NCBI RefSeq assembly: GCF_026967805.1
Contig: NZ_JAPVBG010000003.1
Location: 1,054,001 to 1,118,000 of the forward strand
Source: Blastococcus sp. VKM Ac-2987
GTDB lineage: Bacteria; Actinomycetota; Actinomycetes; Mycobacteriales; Geodermatophilaceae
Length of the DNA stretch: 64,000 nucleotides
Direction: 5' to 3'
The position numbers and the translations under genes were made by a program. Shown piece by piece: positions 41,608-50,290 of this stretch. Below the pieces are notes generated by a model. It was not told the origin of the DNA and ran no database searches. It saw nothing but the letters and a program-made list of their open reading frames with translations. The stretch's first letter is position 1. Every line of letters begins with the position of its first letter.

Positions 41608-42465
41608 GTGAACGAGTCGTCAGCTGGCCGGAGCGGGTTCCCGCCCGCCTACCTGGACCGGGTGGGCTCCTCGTTCACCGACTTCCTGTCGTCGGCCGCG
41701 CCGGACCTGTTGCCCGGCCGCCGGCCGGTCCCGGCCCTGCCCGTGGGTGAGATCGCGCCGCACGGCACCACGATCGTCGCGGCCACCTACGACGGCGGCG
41801 TCCTCATGGGCGGCGACCGCCGCGCCACGATGGGCAATCTCATCTCCAGCCGCGACATCGAGAAGGTCTACCCGGCCGACTCCTACAGCGTCATCGGCAT
41901 CGCCGGTGCCGCCGGCATCGCCATCGAGATGGTGAAGCTCTACCAGGTGGAGCTCGAGCACTACGAGAAGATCGAGGGGCTCACGATGAGCCTCGACGGC
42001 AAGGCGAACCGGCTGGCCCAGATGATCCGCGGCAACCTCGGCGCAGCGCTGCAGGGTCTCGCCGTCGTCCCGCTGTTCGCCGGGTTCGACCTCGACGCCG
42101 CGCCCGGCAGCGCCCCCGGGCGGATCTTCAGCTACGACGTCACCGGTGGGAACTACGAGGAGCGGGGCTACGCCGCCGTCGGCTCCGGCTCGCTGTTCGC
42201 CAAGAACTCGCTCAAGAAGACCTGGCGCAACGGCCTGCCCGCCGACGAGGCCACCCGCACCGTCGTCGAGGCGCTGTACGACGCCGCCGACGACGACTCC
42301 GCCACCGGCGGCCCCGACCCGGTGCGCCGGCTGTACCCGATCGTCTACCGGGTCGACGCCGAGGGCGCCGTCCGGCTGACCGACGCCGAGGTGGCCGCGA
42401 TCGCCGACCAGATCATCACCGAGCGCGCGGCCGCCGACCGCCGGAACATGCCGCGGGAGGCCTGA
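41608..42465 (+). CDS. prcB: 20S proteasome beta subunit PrcB
   Basis: 285 residues from GTG, with GGGAGAGG upstream. A 53-residue propeptide ends in EIAPHG and the nucleophile is Thr54 ([20 protein letters not shown]). The catalytic Asp and Lys are in the expected places (GDRRAT, IEKVYP). [12 protein letters not shown] is typical of actinobacterial beta subunits. It forms the inner heptameric rings of the core particle. A TAGGGT overlapping the endonuclease VII stop (41509-41514) could serve as its own -10 element. prcA starts 3 bases after the stop. Confidence 0.97.
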   Translation: MNESSAGRSGFPPAYLDRVGSSFTDFLSSAAPDLLPGRRPVPALPVGEIAPHGTTIVAATYDGGVLMGGDRRATMGNLISSRDIEKVYPADSYSVIGIAGAAGIAIEMVKLYQVELEHYEKIEGLTMSLDGKANRLAQMIRGNLGAALQGLAVVPLFAGFDLDAAPGSAPGRIFSYDVTGGNYEERGYAAVGSGSLFAKNSLKKTWRNGLPADEATRTVVEALYDAADDDSATGGPDPVRRLYPIVYRVDAEGAVRLTDAEVAAIADQIITERAAADRRNMPREA

Positions 42466-42468
42466 GCC

Positions 42469-43350
42469 ATGACCATGCCGTACTACGCCTCCGCCGAGCA
42501 GGTCATGCGCGACCGCTCGGAGTACGCCCGCAAGGGCATCTCCCGCGGCCGCAGCGTCGCCGTCCTCACCTACGCCGACGGCGTCCTGCTGATCGCCGAG
42601 AACCCCAGCTCCACGCTGCACAAGATCGGCGAGATCTACGACCGGATCGGCTTCGCCGCCGTCGGCCGCTACAGCGAGTTCGAGAGCCTCCGGGTGGCCG
42701 GCGTCCGCCTGGCCGACGTCCGCGGCTACTCCTACAACCGGCGCGACGTCACCGGCCGGGTGATCGCCAACGCCTACGCCCAGACCCTCGGCGCCATCTT
42801 CACCGAGCAGATGAAGCCCTACGAGGTCGAGCTCTGCGTGGCCGAGGTGGGGGAGACGCCGGAGCACGACCAGCTCTACCGGCTGACCTTCGACGGCTCG
42901 GTCGTCGACGAACCGAACTTCGTCGTCATGGGCGGCCAGGCCGACTCCGTGACCTCGCACCTGCGTGAGAACTTCCACCCCGGCATGGGCCTGGCCGATG
43001 CGTTGAAGGTGGGGGTGGACGCGCTCTCGGCCGTCAGCCCGGCCACCGCCGGTGCCGCCGACGGCGGCCCCTCCCGCCTGGGCGCCCAGCAGCTGGAGGT
43101 CGCCGTCCTCGACCGACGGCGGCCCAAGCGCGCCTTCCGCCGGGTCGTCGGTGCCGCCCTCCACGGACTCCTGGGCGACGGGCAGGCCGGCGAGGAGGGC
43201 TCGCAGGTGCAGCCCTCCGCCCACGTGCCCACCCACCCCGCACCCGGCACGCCCGCCGGCCTCGGCGACCCGGCGGCGCCGGACACCGCGGGCGGCGTTC
43301 CCGACACCGGCGAGGGGCACCCGCAGACCGGCGGGGACACGGCCGGCTGA
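42469..43350 (+). CDS. prcA: 20S proteasome alpha subunit PrcA
   Basis: 293 residues. The N-terminal gate octapeptide region ([11 protein letters not shown]) precedes [19 protein letters not shown], the alpha-subunit signature, and the Ntn fold lacks a catalytic Thr. The conserved fold ends near residue 235; a further 55 or so residues rich in Pro, Gly and Thr ([19 protein letters not shown]) form a disordered tail much longer than in M. tuberculosis PrcA (248 residues). The outer rings bind the C-terminal tail of Arc. Confidence 0.96.
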   Translation: MTMPYYASAEQVMRDRSEYARKGISRGRSVAVLTYADGVLLIAENPSSTLHKIGEIYDRIGFAAVGRYSEFESLRVAGVRLADVRGYSYNRRDVTGRVIANAYAQTLGAIFTEQMKPYEVELCVAEVGETPEHDQLYRLTFDGSVVDEPNFVVMGGQADSVTSHLRENFHPGMGLADALKVGVDALSAVSPATAGAADGGPSRLGAQQLEVAVLDRRRPKRAFRRVVGAALHGLLGDGQAGEEGSQVQPSAHVPTHPAPGTPAGLGDPAAPDTAGGVPDTGEGHPQTGGDTAG

Positions 43351-43378
43351 CTCCCGTCGGCGGGGTAGGGGAGTCGGC

Positions 43379-43726
43379 ATGCCGAACTACGAGATCAACG
43401 ACGACGCCGTCACCCGTGCCCGGAAGCTGATCGACGAGGGAACCGTCGACGACCGGACCGGGTGGTCCGACGCCGCCCCGTCCGCCGACGACGGCAACAC
43501 CGAGATCGAGCAGCACGGCTGGGACGGCTACGCCGCCTGGCACCTCGCCGTCGACCCGGACGCGAACGAGCAGACCAAGAAGCGCTACTCCTTCCCGTAC
43601 GGGGATTTCCGGAAGGTGAACCGGGCCGCGCTGATCCACGGCAAGCAGCGGGCGTCCCAGAACGGGCACGACGAGATCGAGCGGGCGTTCGACGACCTGC
43701 TGCAGCGACTCGACGCGAAGCGGTGA
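43379..43726 (+). CDS. small conserved protein of unknown function in the proteasome cluster
   Basis: 115 residues from ATG at 43379. Conserved-looking segments are WDGYAAWHLAVDPDANEQTK and RYSFPYGDFRKVNRAALI followed by HGKQRASQNGHDEIERAF. I recall a similar W...DP..TK.RY.FPYGDF pattern in scattered bacterial and phage-linked small proteins but cannot name a family. No signal or membrane segment. Sits between prcA and pafA. Confidence 0.7.
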   Translation: MPNYEINDDAVTRARKLIDEGTVDDRTGWSDAAPSADDGNTEIEQHGWDGYAAWHLAVDPDANEQTKKRYSFPYGDFRKVNRAALIHGKQRASQNGHDEIERAFDDLLQRLDAKR

Positions 43727-43769
43727 CGGCCCGCCGGTCCGGTGCTGGGCCGGTGTCGCTCCCGGCGCC

Positions 43770-43775
43770 TAGTCT
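43770..43775 (+). promoter_or_regulatory. -10 element TAGTCT, leaderless pafA
   Basis: Exactly 6 nt before the pafA GTG at 43782. Confidence 0.6.
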
Positions 43776-43781
43776 CGGAGC

Positions 43782-45140
43782 GTGGACCGACGGATCTTCG
43801 GGATCGAGACCGAGTACGGCGTCACGTGCACCTTCAAGGGGCAGCGCCGCCTCTCACCGGACGAGGTGGCCCGCTACCTCTTCCGGCGCGTGGTGTCGTG
43901 GGGGCGCAGCTCCAACGTCTTCCTGCGCAACGGCTCCCGGCTCTACCTCGACGTCGGCAGCCACCCCGAGTACGCGACGGCCGAGTGCGACGACCTGGCC
44001 GAGCTCGTCGTCCACGACAAGGCCGGCGAGCGGATCCTCGAGGGGCTGCTGGTCGACGCCGAGCAGCGCCTGGCCGAGGAGGGCGTCACCGGCGACATCT
44101 ACCTGTTCAAGAACAACACCGACTCGGCCGGCAACAGCTACGGCTGCCACGAGAACTACCTCGTCGGCCGGCACGGCGAGTTCGGCCGGCTGGCCGACGT
44201 GCTGATCCCGTTCCTCGTCAGCCGGCAGATCGTCGTCGGCGCCGGCAAGGTCCTGCAGACGCCGCGCGGCGCCCTGTACTGCGTCAGCCAGCGGGCCGAG
44301 CACATCTGGGAGGGCGTCTCCAGCGCCACCACGCGCTCCCGCCCGATCATCAACACCCGGGACGAGCCGCACGCCGACGCCGAGCGCTACCGGCGGCTGC
44401 ACGTCATCGTCGGCGACTCGAACATGAGCGAGACGACGACGCTGCTCAAGGTCACCATGACCGACCTCGTGCTCCGCATGATCGAGGCGGGCGTGCCGAT
44501 CCGGGACATGACGCTGGAGAACCCGATCCGGGCGATCCGGGAGATCAGCCACGACATGACCGGCCGGCGCAAGGTGCGGCTGGCCGGTGGCCGCGAGATG
44601 TCGGCGCTGGAGATCCAGTCCGAGTACCACAGCCGGGCCACGGAGTTCGTCGACCGCGAGGGCTGCAGCCCCGTGCACCGGCAGATGCTGGAGCTCTGGG
44701 GCCGGGTGCTCAAGGCCGTCGACAGCGAGGACCTGAGCCTCATCGACCGTGAGATCGACTGGGCCATCAAGTACAGCCTCATCGAGCGCTACCGGGCCAA
44801 GCGCGACCTGACGCTGTCCTCCCCCCGGGTCGCGCAGATGGACCTCGCCTACCACGACATCAGCCGCACCCGCGGGCTGTACTACCTGCTCGAGCGCGCG
44901 GGTCAGGTCGACCGCGTCGTCCACGAGCCGCGGGTGTTCGAGGCGAAGAACGTGCCGCCGCAGACGACCCGCGCGAAGCTGCGCGGCGAGTTCATCCGGA
45001 AGGCCCAGGAGAAGCGCCGCGACTTCACCGTCGACTGGGTGCACCTGAAGCTCAACGACCAGGCCCAGCGCACCGTGCTGTGCAAGGACCCGTTCAAGTC
45101 CGTCGACGAGCGGGTCGAGAAGCTCATCGCCAGCATGTGA
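43782..45140 (+). CDS. pafA: Pup--protein ligase PafA
   Basis: 452 residues from [15 protein letters not shown] has the metal-binding Glu9, [17 protein letters not shown] the catalytic Asp57, and [20 protein letters not shown] the nucleotide loop; it lacks the Dop loop. It phosphorylates the C-terminal Glu of deamidated Pup with ATP and joins it to a substrate lysine. Close paralogue of Dop 6 kb upstream (Rv2097c equivalent). Ends 5 bases before a convergent gene. Confidence 0.97.
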   Translation: MDRRIFGIETEYGVTCTFKGQRRLSPDEVARYLFRRVVSWGRSSNVFLRNGSRLYLDVGSHPEYATAECDDLAELVVHDKAGERILEGLLVDAEQRLAEEGVTGDIYLFKNNTDSAGNSYGCHENYLVGRHGEFGRLADVLIPFLVSRQIVVGAGKVLQTPRGALYCVSQRAEHIWEGVSSATTRSRPIINTRDEPHADAERYRRLHVIVGDSNMSETTTLLKVTMTDLVLRMIEAGVPIRDMTLENPIRAIREISHDMTGRRKVRLAGGREMSALEIQSEYHSRATEFVDREGCSPVHRQMLELWGRVLKAVDSEDLSLIDREIDWAIKYSLIERYRAKRDLTLSSPRVAQMDLAYHDISRTRGLYYLLERAGQVDRVVHEPRVFEAKNVPPQTTRAKLRGEFIRKAQEKRRDFTVDWVHLKLNDQAQRTVLCKDPFKSVDERVEKLIASM

Positions 45141-45145
45141 GCCGC

Positions 45146-45439
45146 TCAGGGCGCCTCGACCGACGCTATCCGGTACCTGTGCACGTCGGCGTCCTGGAGC
45201 GGCGGCAGCTCGGGCTGCGGCTCGTCCCGGTCCCCGGACGTGCGGAACCGCTCGACGTCCGCGTCGGACTCCCACCGCTCGAAGACGAGGATCCGCTCCG
45301 GGTCCGCCGGATCGGGCGCCTGCACGAAGTCCAGACAGCCGGGTGCCCGGCGCGCGGCAGGCGCCACGTCGGCGACCGCCGCCAGGTACCGCGCCCGGTC
45401 GTCGGCGGCGAGGCGGAGCGACCCGGCGATGATGATCAC
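45146..45439 (-). CDS. antibiotic biosynthesis monooxygenase-like (ABM) protein
   Basis: 97 residues from GTG at 45439, overlapping the stop of the upstream DUF3866 gene (GTGA). VIIIAGSLRLAADDRARYLA begins the ferredoxin-like ABM fold and LVFERWESDADVERFRTS closes the core. Dimeric ABM proteins include quinol and heme oxygenases; most small members are uncharacterised. Confidence 0.83.
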   Translation of the reverse strand: MIIIAGSLRLAADDRARYLAAVADVAPAARRAPGCLDFVQAPDPADPERILVFERWESDADVERFRTSGDRDEPQPELPPLQDADVHRYRIASVEAP

Positions 45440-46599
45440 GACGGCCGGCCGGCGGACTCGGGCTCCGCCTCGGCTCCGAACGTCTCCGCCTCCTCGGGGA
45501 GGGGGACCTGGAGGGCCGCGTACCGGCCGGCCGCGGCGGCGGCCAGGAAGTAGGCGCGCTCCTCCGGGTAGCCGCGGCCCATCGTACGCAGCGGCACGGG
45601 GGAGAGGCCGAGGGCGGCGTCCAGCCCGTCGGTGTCGACCCACACCACCACGTTGCGCTCCGGCTGCCCGGCGAGGTCCTCGTCCACCTGGCCGCCCAGC
45701 TCCGACGAGAGGCCGCGCGGCGCGATCAGCGCGACCCCGCCGAGCGCCACCCGCCCGAACGCGGTCAGCGAGTGGTGCGAGACCCCGCGGTGCCGCGGGC
45801 GGGGGTCGGCGTCGGAGATCCGCAGCGCACCCACGGGCAGGCCACCGAGGACGCTCACCGCGTTGCACGCCTCGCCGGCCGCGACGCCGGAGAAGCCCCA
45901 CGGCGTCCCGGTGCCCAGGTTGCCGGGCCCCTGGCTGACGATCGCCAGGTCGGCGCCGAGCACGTGCCTGGCCGCCAGCAACCCGGTGTGCAGGGTGACC
46001 GCCTCCAGGTCGCCGCCGAAGGCCTGGCCCACGGTGACAACGCCGGCCAGCGACGTCCGCAGCGCGTCGAGGGTGCGGGAGAAGGCGGCGGGCAGCGCGC
46101 CGCCGTCAGTCATCACGTAGGCGACCTTGAGGTCGGGATCGGTCGCGAGCATCCCGATGAGGACGGCCGGCAGCGCCGAGTGCAGGTCCGCGACGACCAC
46201 GGGCATCCCGCCGAGGTCGTCGGCCGCGGCGATCGCGGCGTGGTGCTCGGTCTCCTGCTCGTCCACGCCCTGCACCGTCACCTGCAGCGGCGTGTAGCGG
46301 GCCTTGACCAGGTGGCCGCCGCCCTCAGGGTCGGCCGGCAGCCGGTCGGGGACGGCGACGACGAGCGCGTAGCCACCGGTGCCCAGGCCCTGCGCCAGCG
46401 CGGTCGTGTTGAGCAGCACGTCGTCGCCGATCTCCGGGACGCCGACCAGCGACGGGTAGGCGAGCGCCGCGACCTCGCCGTCGCCGGGCACGTCGACGGT
46501 CAGCTCGAGCGAGTCGCGCCCGGTCCGGCCGGTGGCGGTGACCCGGCCGCGCCGCCAACGGATGCGGGAGACGGGCGCGGACGTGCCTGCACTGCTCAT
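45436..46599 (-). CDS. DUF3866 family protein
   Basis: 387 residues from ATG at 46599, with TAGCCT exactly 6 nt upstream. Patterns typical of DUF3866: LGTGGYALVVAVPD, ARYTPLQVTVQGVDEQE, VVVADLHSALPAVL, AYVMTDGGALPAAFSRT and VSQGPGNLGTGTPWGFSGV. No catalytic site is known. It forms a coupled pair with the ABM gene and is divergent from pafB with 75 bases between. Confidence 0.88.
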   Translation of the reverse strand: MSSAGTSAPVSRIRWRRGRVTATGRTGRDSLELTVDVPGDGEVAALAYPSLVGVPEIGDDVLLNTTALAQGLGTGGYALVVAVPDRLPADPEGGGHLVKARYTPLQVTVQGVDEQETEHHAAIAAADDLGGMPVVVADLHSALPAVLIGMLATDPDLKVAYVMTDGGALPAAFSRTLDALRTSLAGVVTVGQAFGGDLEAVTLHTGLLAARHVLGADLAIVSQGPGNLGTGTPWGFSGVAAGEACNAVSVLGGLPVGALRISDADPRPRHRGVSHHSLTAFGRVALGGVALIAPRGLSSELGGQVDEDLAGQPERNVVVWVDTDGLDAALGLSPVPLRTMGRGYPEERAYFLAAAAAGRYAALQVPLPEEAETFGAEAEPESAGRPS

Positions 46600-46605
46600 A
46601 CCGGC

Positions 46606-46611
46606 AGGCTA
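46606..46611 (-). promoter_or_regulatory. -10 element TAGCCT, leaderless DUF3866 gene
   Basis: Six nt before the minus-strand ATG at 46599. Confidence 0.6.
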
Positions 46612-46627
46612 TCCAGCACCCCGCGGC

Positions 46628-46654
46628 ACGGCCGGACGGCGACGGCCGGACGGC
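46628..46654. repeat. 13-bp direct repeat in the pafB divergent promoter
   Basis: ACGGCCGGACGGC occurs at 46628 and 46642 with one base between, lying between the two divergent -10 boxes; possible binding sites of a regulator. Confidence 0.5.
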
Positions 46655-46662
46655 GGGCTGAC

Positions 46663-46668
46663 TAGCCT
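46663..46668 (+). promoter_or_regulatory. -10 element TAGCCT, leaderless pafB
   Basis: Six nt before the pafB ATG at 46675. Confidence 0.6.
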
Positions 46669-46674
46669 GAGGGC

Positions 46675-47652
46675 ATGGCGGCCAAGCGGGCGGAGCGACT
46701 GGTCAACCTGGTCATCGCGCTGCTCAGCACCCGGCAGTACGTGACGGCGGCCAGGATCCGCGCCACGGTGCCCGGGTACGAGGCCGACGACGGCAGCGAC
46801 CGCGCCGACGAGGCGTTCAAGCGCATGTTCGAGCGGGACAAGGCCGAGCTGCGCGAGATGGGCGTGCCGCTGGAGACCGGCCGCACCAGCGTCTTCGACA
46901 CCGAGGACGGCTACCGCATCGCCCGCGCCGACTACGAGCTGCCCGAGATCCACCTGACCGGCGAGGAGGCGGCCGCCGTGGGCCTGGCCCTGCGGCTGTG
47001 GGAGTCGGCCCAGCTGGCCGGCGCCGCCCAGAGCGCGCTGGTGAAGCTGCGGGCGGCCGGGGTCGACGTCGACACCTCCCGGTCGCTCCCCATCCAGCCC
47101 CGCATCGACCGCGGCGAGGCCGCCTTCGAGCCCTGCTACGCCGCGGCCCGCGACCGCCGCCGGCTGCAGTTCGACTACCGGCGCCCCGACGAGGACACCG
47201 CCGTCCGCCGGGACGTCCAGCCGTGGGGGGTGGTCGCGTGGCACGGCCGCTGGTACCTCGTCGGCCACGACCTGGACCGGCAGGCCCCGCGGGTGTTCCG
47301 CCTGTCCCGGGTGGTCGGCGCGCCGAAGGCCGTCGGCCCGGCCGGCGCGTTCGAGCCCCCGGCCGACCTCGACCTCACCGTCGTCGTGGCCGGTCAGGTC
47401 ACGGGGGAGGAGCACCTGGTCGTCGTCCGGGCCCGGCCCGGTACGGCGGTCGGGCTGCGCCGGCGGGCCACGTCGCTGGGCCCCGCCGACGACGGCGACG
47501 ACCGGCTGCAGCTGCGCACCACCGAGCCGTGGGCGCTGGCCGACGAGCTGGCCGCCTACGGCGCGGACGTCGTCGTGGAGGCGCCCACCCAGGTGCGCGA
47601 CGCGGTGATCGGCCGGCTGACCCGCCTGGCGGCGATGGGGGAGCGCGCGTGA
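46675..47652 (+). CDS. pafB: PafB, WYL-domain transcription regulator
   Basis: 325 residues. N-terminal winged HTH (RLVNLVIALLSTRQYVTAAR), then a WYL domain with QPWGVVAWHGRWYLVGHDL near residue 185 and a C-terminal WCX part. In mycobacteria PafB with PafC activates the LexA-independent DNA-damage genes, sensing single-stranded DNA through WYL. The stop overlaps the pafC start (GTGA), so the two are made together. Confidence 0.94.
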   Translation: MAAKRAERLVNLVIALLSTRQYVTAARIRATVPGYEADDGSDRADEAFKRMFERDKAELREMGVPLETGRTSVFDTEDGYRIARADYELPEIHLTGEEAAAVGLALRLWESAQLAGAAQSALVKLRAAGVDVDTSRSLPIQPRIDRGEAAFEPCYAAARDRRRLQFDYRRPDEDTAVRRDVQPWGVVAWHGRWYLVGHDLDRQAPRVFRLSRVVGAPKAVGPAGAFEPPADLDLTVVVAGQVTGEEHLVVVRARPGTAVGLRRRATSLGPADDGDDRLQLRTTEPWALADELAAYGADVVVEAPTQVRDAVIGRLTRLAAMGERA

Positions 47653-48623
47653 GCACGACCGACCGGATGACCCGGCTGCTGGCCCTCGTCCCGTACCTGA
47701 GCGCCCGGCCCGACGGGGTGGCGCTCGCCGAGGCGGCCCGCGACTTCGGCGTCACCGAGCGGCAGGTGCGCAGCGACCTCGAGCTGCTGTGGATGTGCGG
47801 CCTGCCCGGCTACGGCCCCGGCGACCTGATCGACGTCGCCTTCGAGGGCGACCGGGTGCGGGTCACCTTCAGCGCCGGCATGGTGCGGCCGCTGCGGCTC
47901 ACCACCGACGAGGCGGTGGCCCTGGTGGTGGCGCTGCGCACGCTGCTCGAGCTGCCGGGGCTCGCCGAGCGCGACGCGGTCAGCCACGCGCTGGCGAAGG
48001 TGTCCGCCGCGGCCGGTGACGCCGCCGACCGGGTCAGCCCCGTGGCGGTCAGCGTGGACGCGCGCGAGGAGAACCTGGCCGTCGTCCGCGACGCCCTCGA
48101 GCGCGGCCGGGCTCTCCACCTGCACTACTACGTGCCGACCCGGGACGAGCGCACCGAGCGCACCGTGGACCCGATGCGGCTGCTGCTGGTCGACGGCCGG
48201 TCCTACCTGGAGGCCTGGTGCCGGCGGGCGGAGGGCGTGCGGCTGTTCCGGCTCGACCGGCTCGACGACGTCGCGGTCCTCGACGAGGCGGCGGCGCCCC
48301 CGCCGCAGGCCACCGGCCGCAACGTGGACAACGGCGTCTACCAGCCGGCCCCCGACGCCCCGGCGGTCCGGTTGCGGCTGGACCGGAGCGCGCGCTGGGT
48401 CGCCGAGTACTACCCGACCGAGGACGTCACCCCGGTCGACGACCCACCCGGCGGGCTGGCCGTCACCGTCCGCACCGGCGACCTGGCCTGGGCGCGGCGG
48501 CTGGTCGCCACCCTGGGCGGCGGCGCGGTCGTGGACGAGCCGGCCGAGATCGGCGCCCAGGTGGCTGCCGAGGCGCGGGCCGCGCTCGCCCGCTACGGGG
48601 TGACGCCGGGCCGCGACGGCTAG
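47649..48623 (+). CDS. pafC: PafC, WYL-domain transcription regulator
   Basis: 324 residues from GTG overlapping the pafB stop. The HTH is LAEAARDFGVTERQVRSDLE, and the WYL-type domain contains VDPMRLLLVDGRSYLEAW. It forms a heterodimer with PafB. Its TAG stop is the first half of the -10 box of the next gene. Confidence 0.94.
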   Translation: MSTTDRMTRLLALVPYLSARPDGVALAEAARDFGVTERQVRSDLELLWMCGLPGYGPGDLIDVAFEGDRVRVTFSAGMVRPLRLTTDEAVALVVALRTLLELPGLAERDAVSHALAKVSAAAGDAADRVSPVAVSVDAREENLAVVRDALERGRALHLHYYVPTRDERTERTVDPMRLLLVDGRSYLEAWCRRAEGVRLFRLDRLDDVAVLDEAAAPPPQATGRNVDNGVYQPAPDAPAVRLRLDRSARWVAEYYPTEDVTPVDDPPGGLAVTVRTGDLAWARRLVATLGGGAVVDEPAEIGAQVAAEARAALARYGVTPGRDG

Positions 48624-48626
48624 GGT
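48621..48626 (+). promoter_or_regulatory. -10 element TAGGGT overlapping the pafC stop
   Basis: Exactly 6 nt before the GTG at 48633; the pafC stop codon TAG is the first three bases. Confidence 0.55.
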
Positions 48627-48632
48627 CGCCCC

Positions 48633-48839
48633 GTGGTGTTCTGGATCGTCCTGGCCGTCGTGGTGGTGCTGGCGCTCGTCGTCCTCGGCGTGGTCGCGCA
48701 CGGCACCCTCGGCGCTTTCGGCCGGCTGGGCCGGGAGCTCGAGGCGGTCGAGCACGACGTCGCCCCGGTGCGCACCCAGGTGCAGCGGTCCGCCGAGCGG
48801 GCCGGCCGGCTGCGCGACCAGCGCACGGCCCCGAACTGA
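48633..48839 (+). CDS. small membrane protein with coiled-coil tail
   Basis: 68 residues from GTG. One N-terminal helix (VFWIVLAVVVVLALVVLGVV) followed by an amphipathic stretch (RLGRELEAVEHDVAPVRTQV). A single-pass small protein between pafC and tatA; unknown role. Confidence 0.7.
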   Translation: MVFWIVLAVVVVLALVVLGVVAHGTLGAFGRLGRELEAVEHDVAPVRTQVQRSAERAGRLRDQRTAPN

Positions 48840-48887
48840 ACGGCCGGCGAACAGGTCCGGGCCGATCCGGATGCGTCCGCGCAGGGC

Positions 48888-48916
48888 TTAAGCGCGAGCA
48901 CTTCCTCACGTAGCAT
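48888..48916 (+). promoter_or_regulatory. putative tatA promoter
   Basis: TTAAGC (48888) and TAGCAT (48911) separated by 17 nt. The predicted leader of about 28 nt includes GGAGGA at 48939 before the tatA ATG. Confidence 0.5.
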
Positions 48917-48950
48917 CGCCGCTGCCACCCGAACTTCTGGAGGACGCGCC

Positions 48951-49274
48951 ATGGGACTCGGCCCGCTCGAGATCGGCCTGATCATCCTGGCCATCCTGCT
49001 GCTCTTCGGCTACAAGAAGCTGCCTGACGCCTCGCGCTCGCTCGGTCGCTCGCTGCGCATCTTCAAGGGCGAGATGAAGGGCATGAAGGACGACGACGTC
49101 CGCGCGAAGGACGCCGCCACCACCACGCCCCTGCGCGGTGAGATCGTGACCCCGCCCGCCGCGTCGGGTGACCTGGACGCGCAGCTGCAGGAGGAGGCCC
49201 GGATCGCCGAGCTCCGCGCGGCCGAGCTGCGGGCCCGGGCGGATCAGGCGCGCTCGTCCGACGGCTCGCGCTGA
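48951..49274 (+). CDS. tatA: twin-arginine translocase subunit TatA
   Basis: 107 residues. The short transmembrane helix GPLEIGLIILAILLLFGYKK is followed by LPDASRSLGRSLRIFKGEM, the hinge and amphipathic helix of TatA/E, with FGxKKLP almost intact. The charged tail is variable. With TatC it forms the pore for folded proteins. Equivalent to Rv2094c. Confidence 0.94.
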   Translation: MGLGPLEIGLIILAILLLFGYKKLPDASRSLGRSLRIFKGEMKGMKDDDVRAKDAATTTPLRGEIVTPPAASGDLDAQLQEEARIAELRAAELRARADQARSSDGSR

Positions 49275-49299
49275 CCTCCCTGCACCCGGGAGCACGGCG

Positions 49300-50274
49300 G
49301 TGAGCGAGTCGACCCGCGGTTCGCGCCGCCGGCGTCGGCCACCCCGCGACGCGCAGGCCACCATGAGCCTCGTCGCGCACCTGACCGAGCTGCGCAACCG
49401 CATCGCCAAGGCGGGGCTGGCCATCCTGCTGGCCACCGCGGTCTGCTTCTGGTGGTACGAGCACGGCCTCGGCGAGTTCATCCGCGCCCCGTACTGCGGG
49501 CTGCCGGAGGACCTCCGCTACGGCGGGGACGACGCCGGCGGGTGCGGGCTGCTGATCACCAACGTCTTCGGCGGCGTCTTCATCCGCTTCAAGGTGGCCT
49601 TCCTGGCCGGCGTGGTGCTCTCGGCCCCGTTCTGGCTGTGGCAGCTGTGGGCGTTCATCACCCCGGGCCTCAAGAGCAAGGAGAAGCGCTACGGCATCGG
49701 CTTCGTCGCCGTCTCCTCCGTGCTGTTCGCCCTGGGTGCGGTGCTGGCCTACGTGTCGTTGTCGGCCGGTCTGGAACTGCTGCTCAGCCTCGCCGGTGAC
49801 GGCGTCGTGGTGGCGCTCACCGCGCAGGACTACATCGGCTTCGTGCTCTCGCTGCTGGTCGCGTTCGGCGCCAGCTTCGAGGTCCCGCTCATCGCGGTCG
49901 CGCTGAACCTGGTCGGCGTGCTCAGCCACGAGGTGCTGGCGAAGAGCCGCCGCTGGATCTTCTTCCTCACCATCGTGTTCGCCGCGTTCGTCACGCCGAC
50001 GCAGGACCCGTTCACCATGCTGCTGATGGCCGGGCCGATGATCGTGCTGTTCGAGCTGGCCATCCAGCTGGCCCGCATCGTGGACCGGCGCCGGGCCAAG
50101 CGGGACGCGCTCGAGCACTTCCACGGCCTGGACGACGACGACGCCTCCCCGCTGGACGCCCGGCCCTCGGAACTGGACACCACCGCTGCCGACGTCGACC
50201 TGGTGCGGCCCCGCGACGACCTCGGGCGCACGCGGAAGCCGGCCGACGGGCCACCGGCCTCCTCGCACCGCTGA
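49300..50274 (+). CDS. tatC: twin-arginine translocase subunit TatC
   Basis: 324 residues from GTG. MSLVAHLTELRNRIAKAG is the cytoplasmic N-terminal motif, with the signal-binding Glu in HLTELR. Six transmembrane helices follow, including WLWQLWAFITPGLKSKEKR, and the conserved FVTPTQDPFTM near residue 230. The C-terminal tail is longer and more acidic than average. TatC reads the twin-arginine signal. Equivalent to Rv2093c. Confidence 0.95.
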   Translation: MSESTRGSRRRRRPPRDAQATMSLVAHLTELRNRIAKAGLAILLATAVCFWWYEHGLGEFIRAPYCGLPEDLRYGGDDAGGCGLLITNVFGGVFIRFKVAFLAGVVLSAPFWLWQLWAFITPGLKSKEKRYGIGFVAVSSVLFALGAVLAYVSLSAGLELLLSLAGDGVVVALTAQDYIGFVLSLLVAFGASFEVPLIAVALNLVGVLSHEVLAKSRRWIFFLTIVFAAFVTPTQDPFTMLLMAGPMIVLFELAIQLARIVDRRRAKRDALEHFHGLDDDDASPLDARPSELDTTAADVDLVRPRDDLGRTRKPADGPPASSHR

Positions 50275-50290
50275 GGGGGACGGCCGGCGC

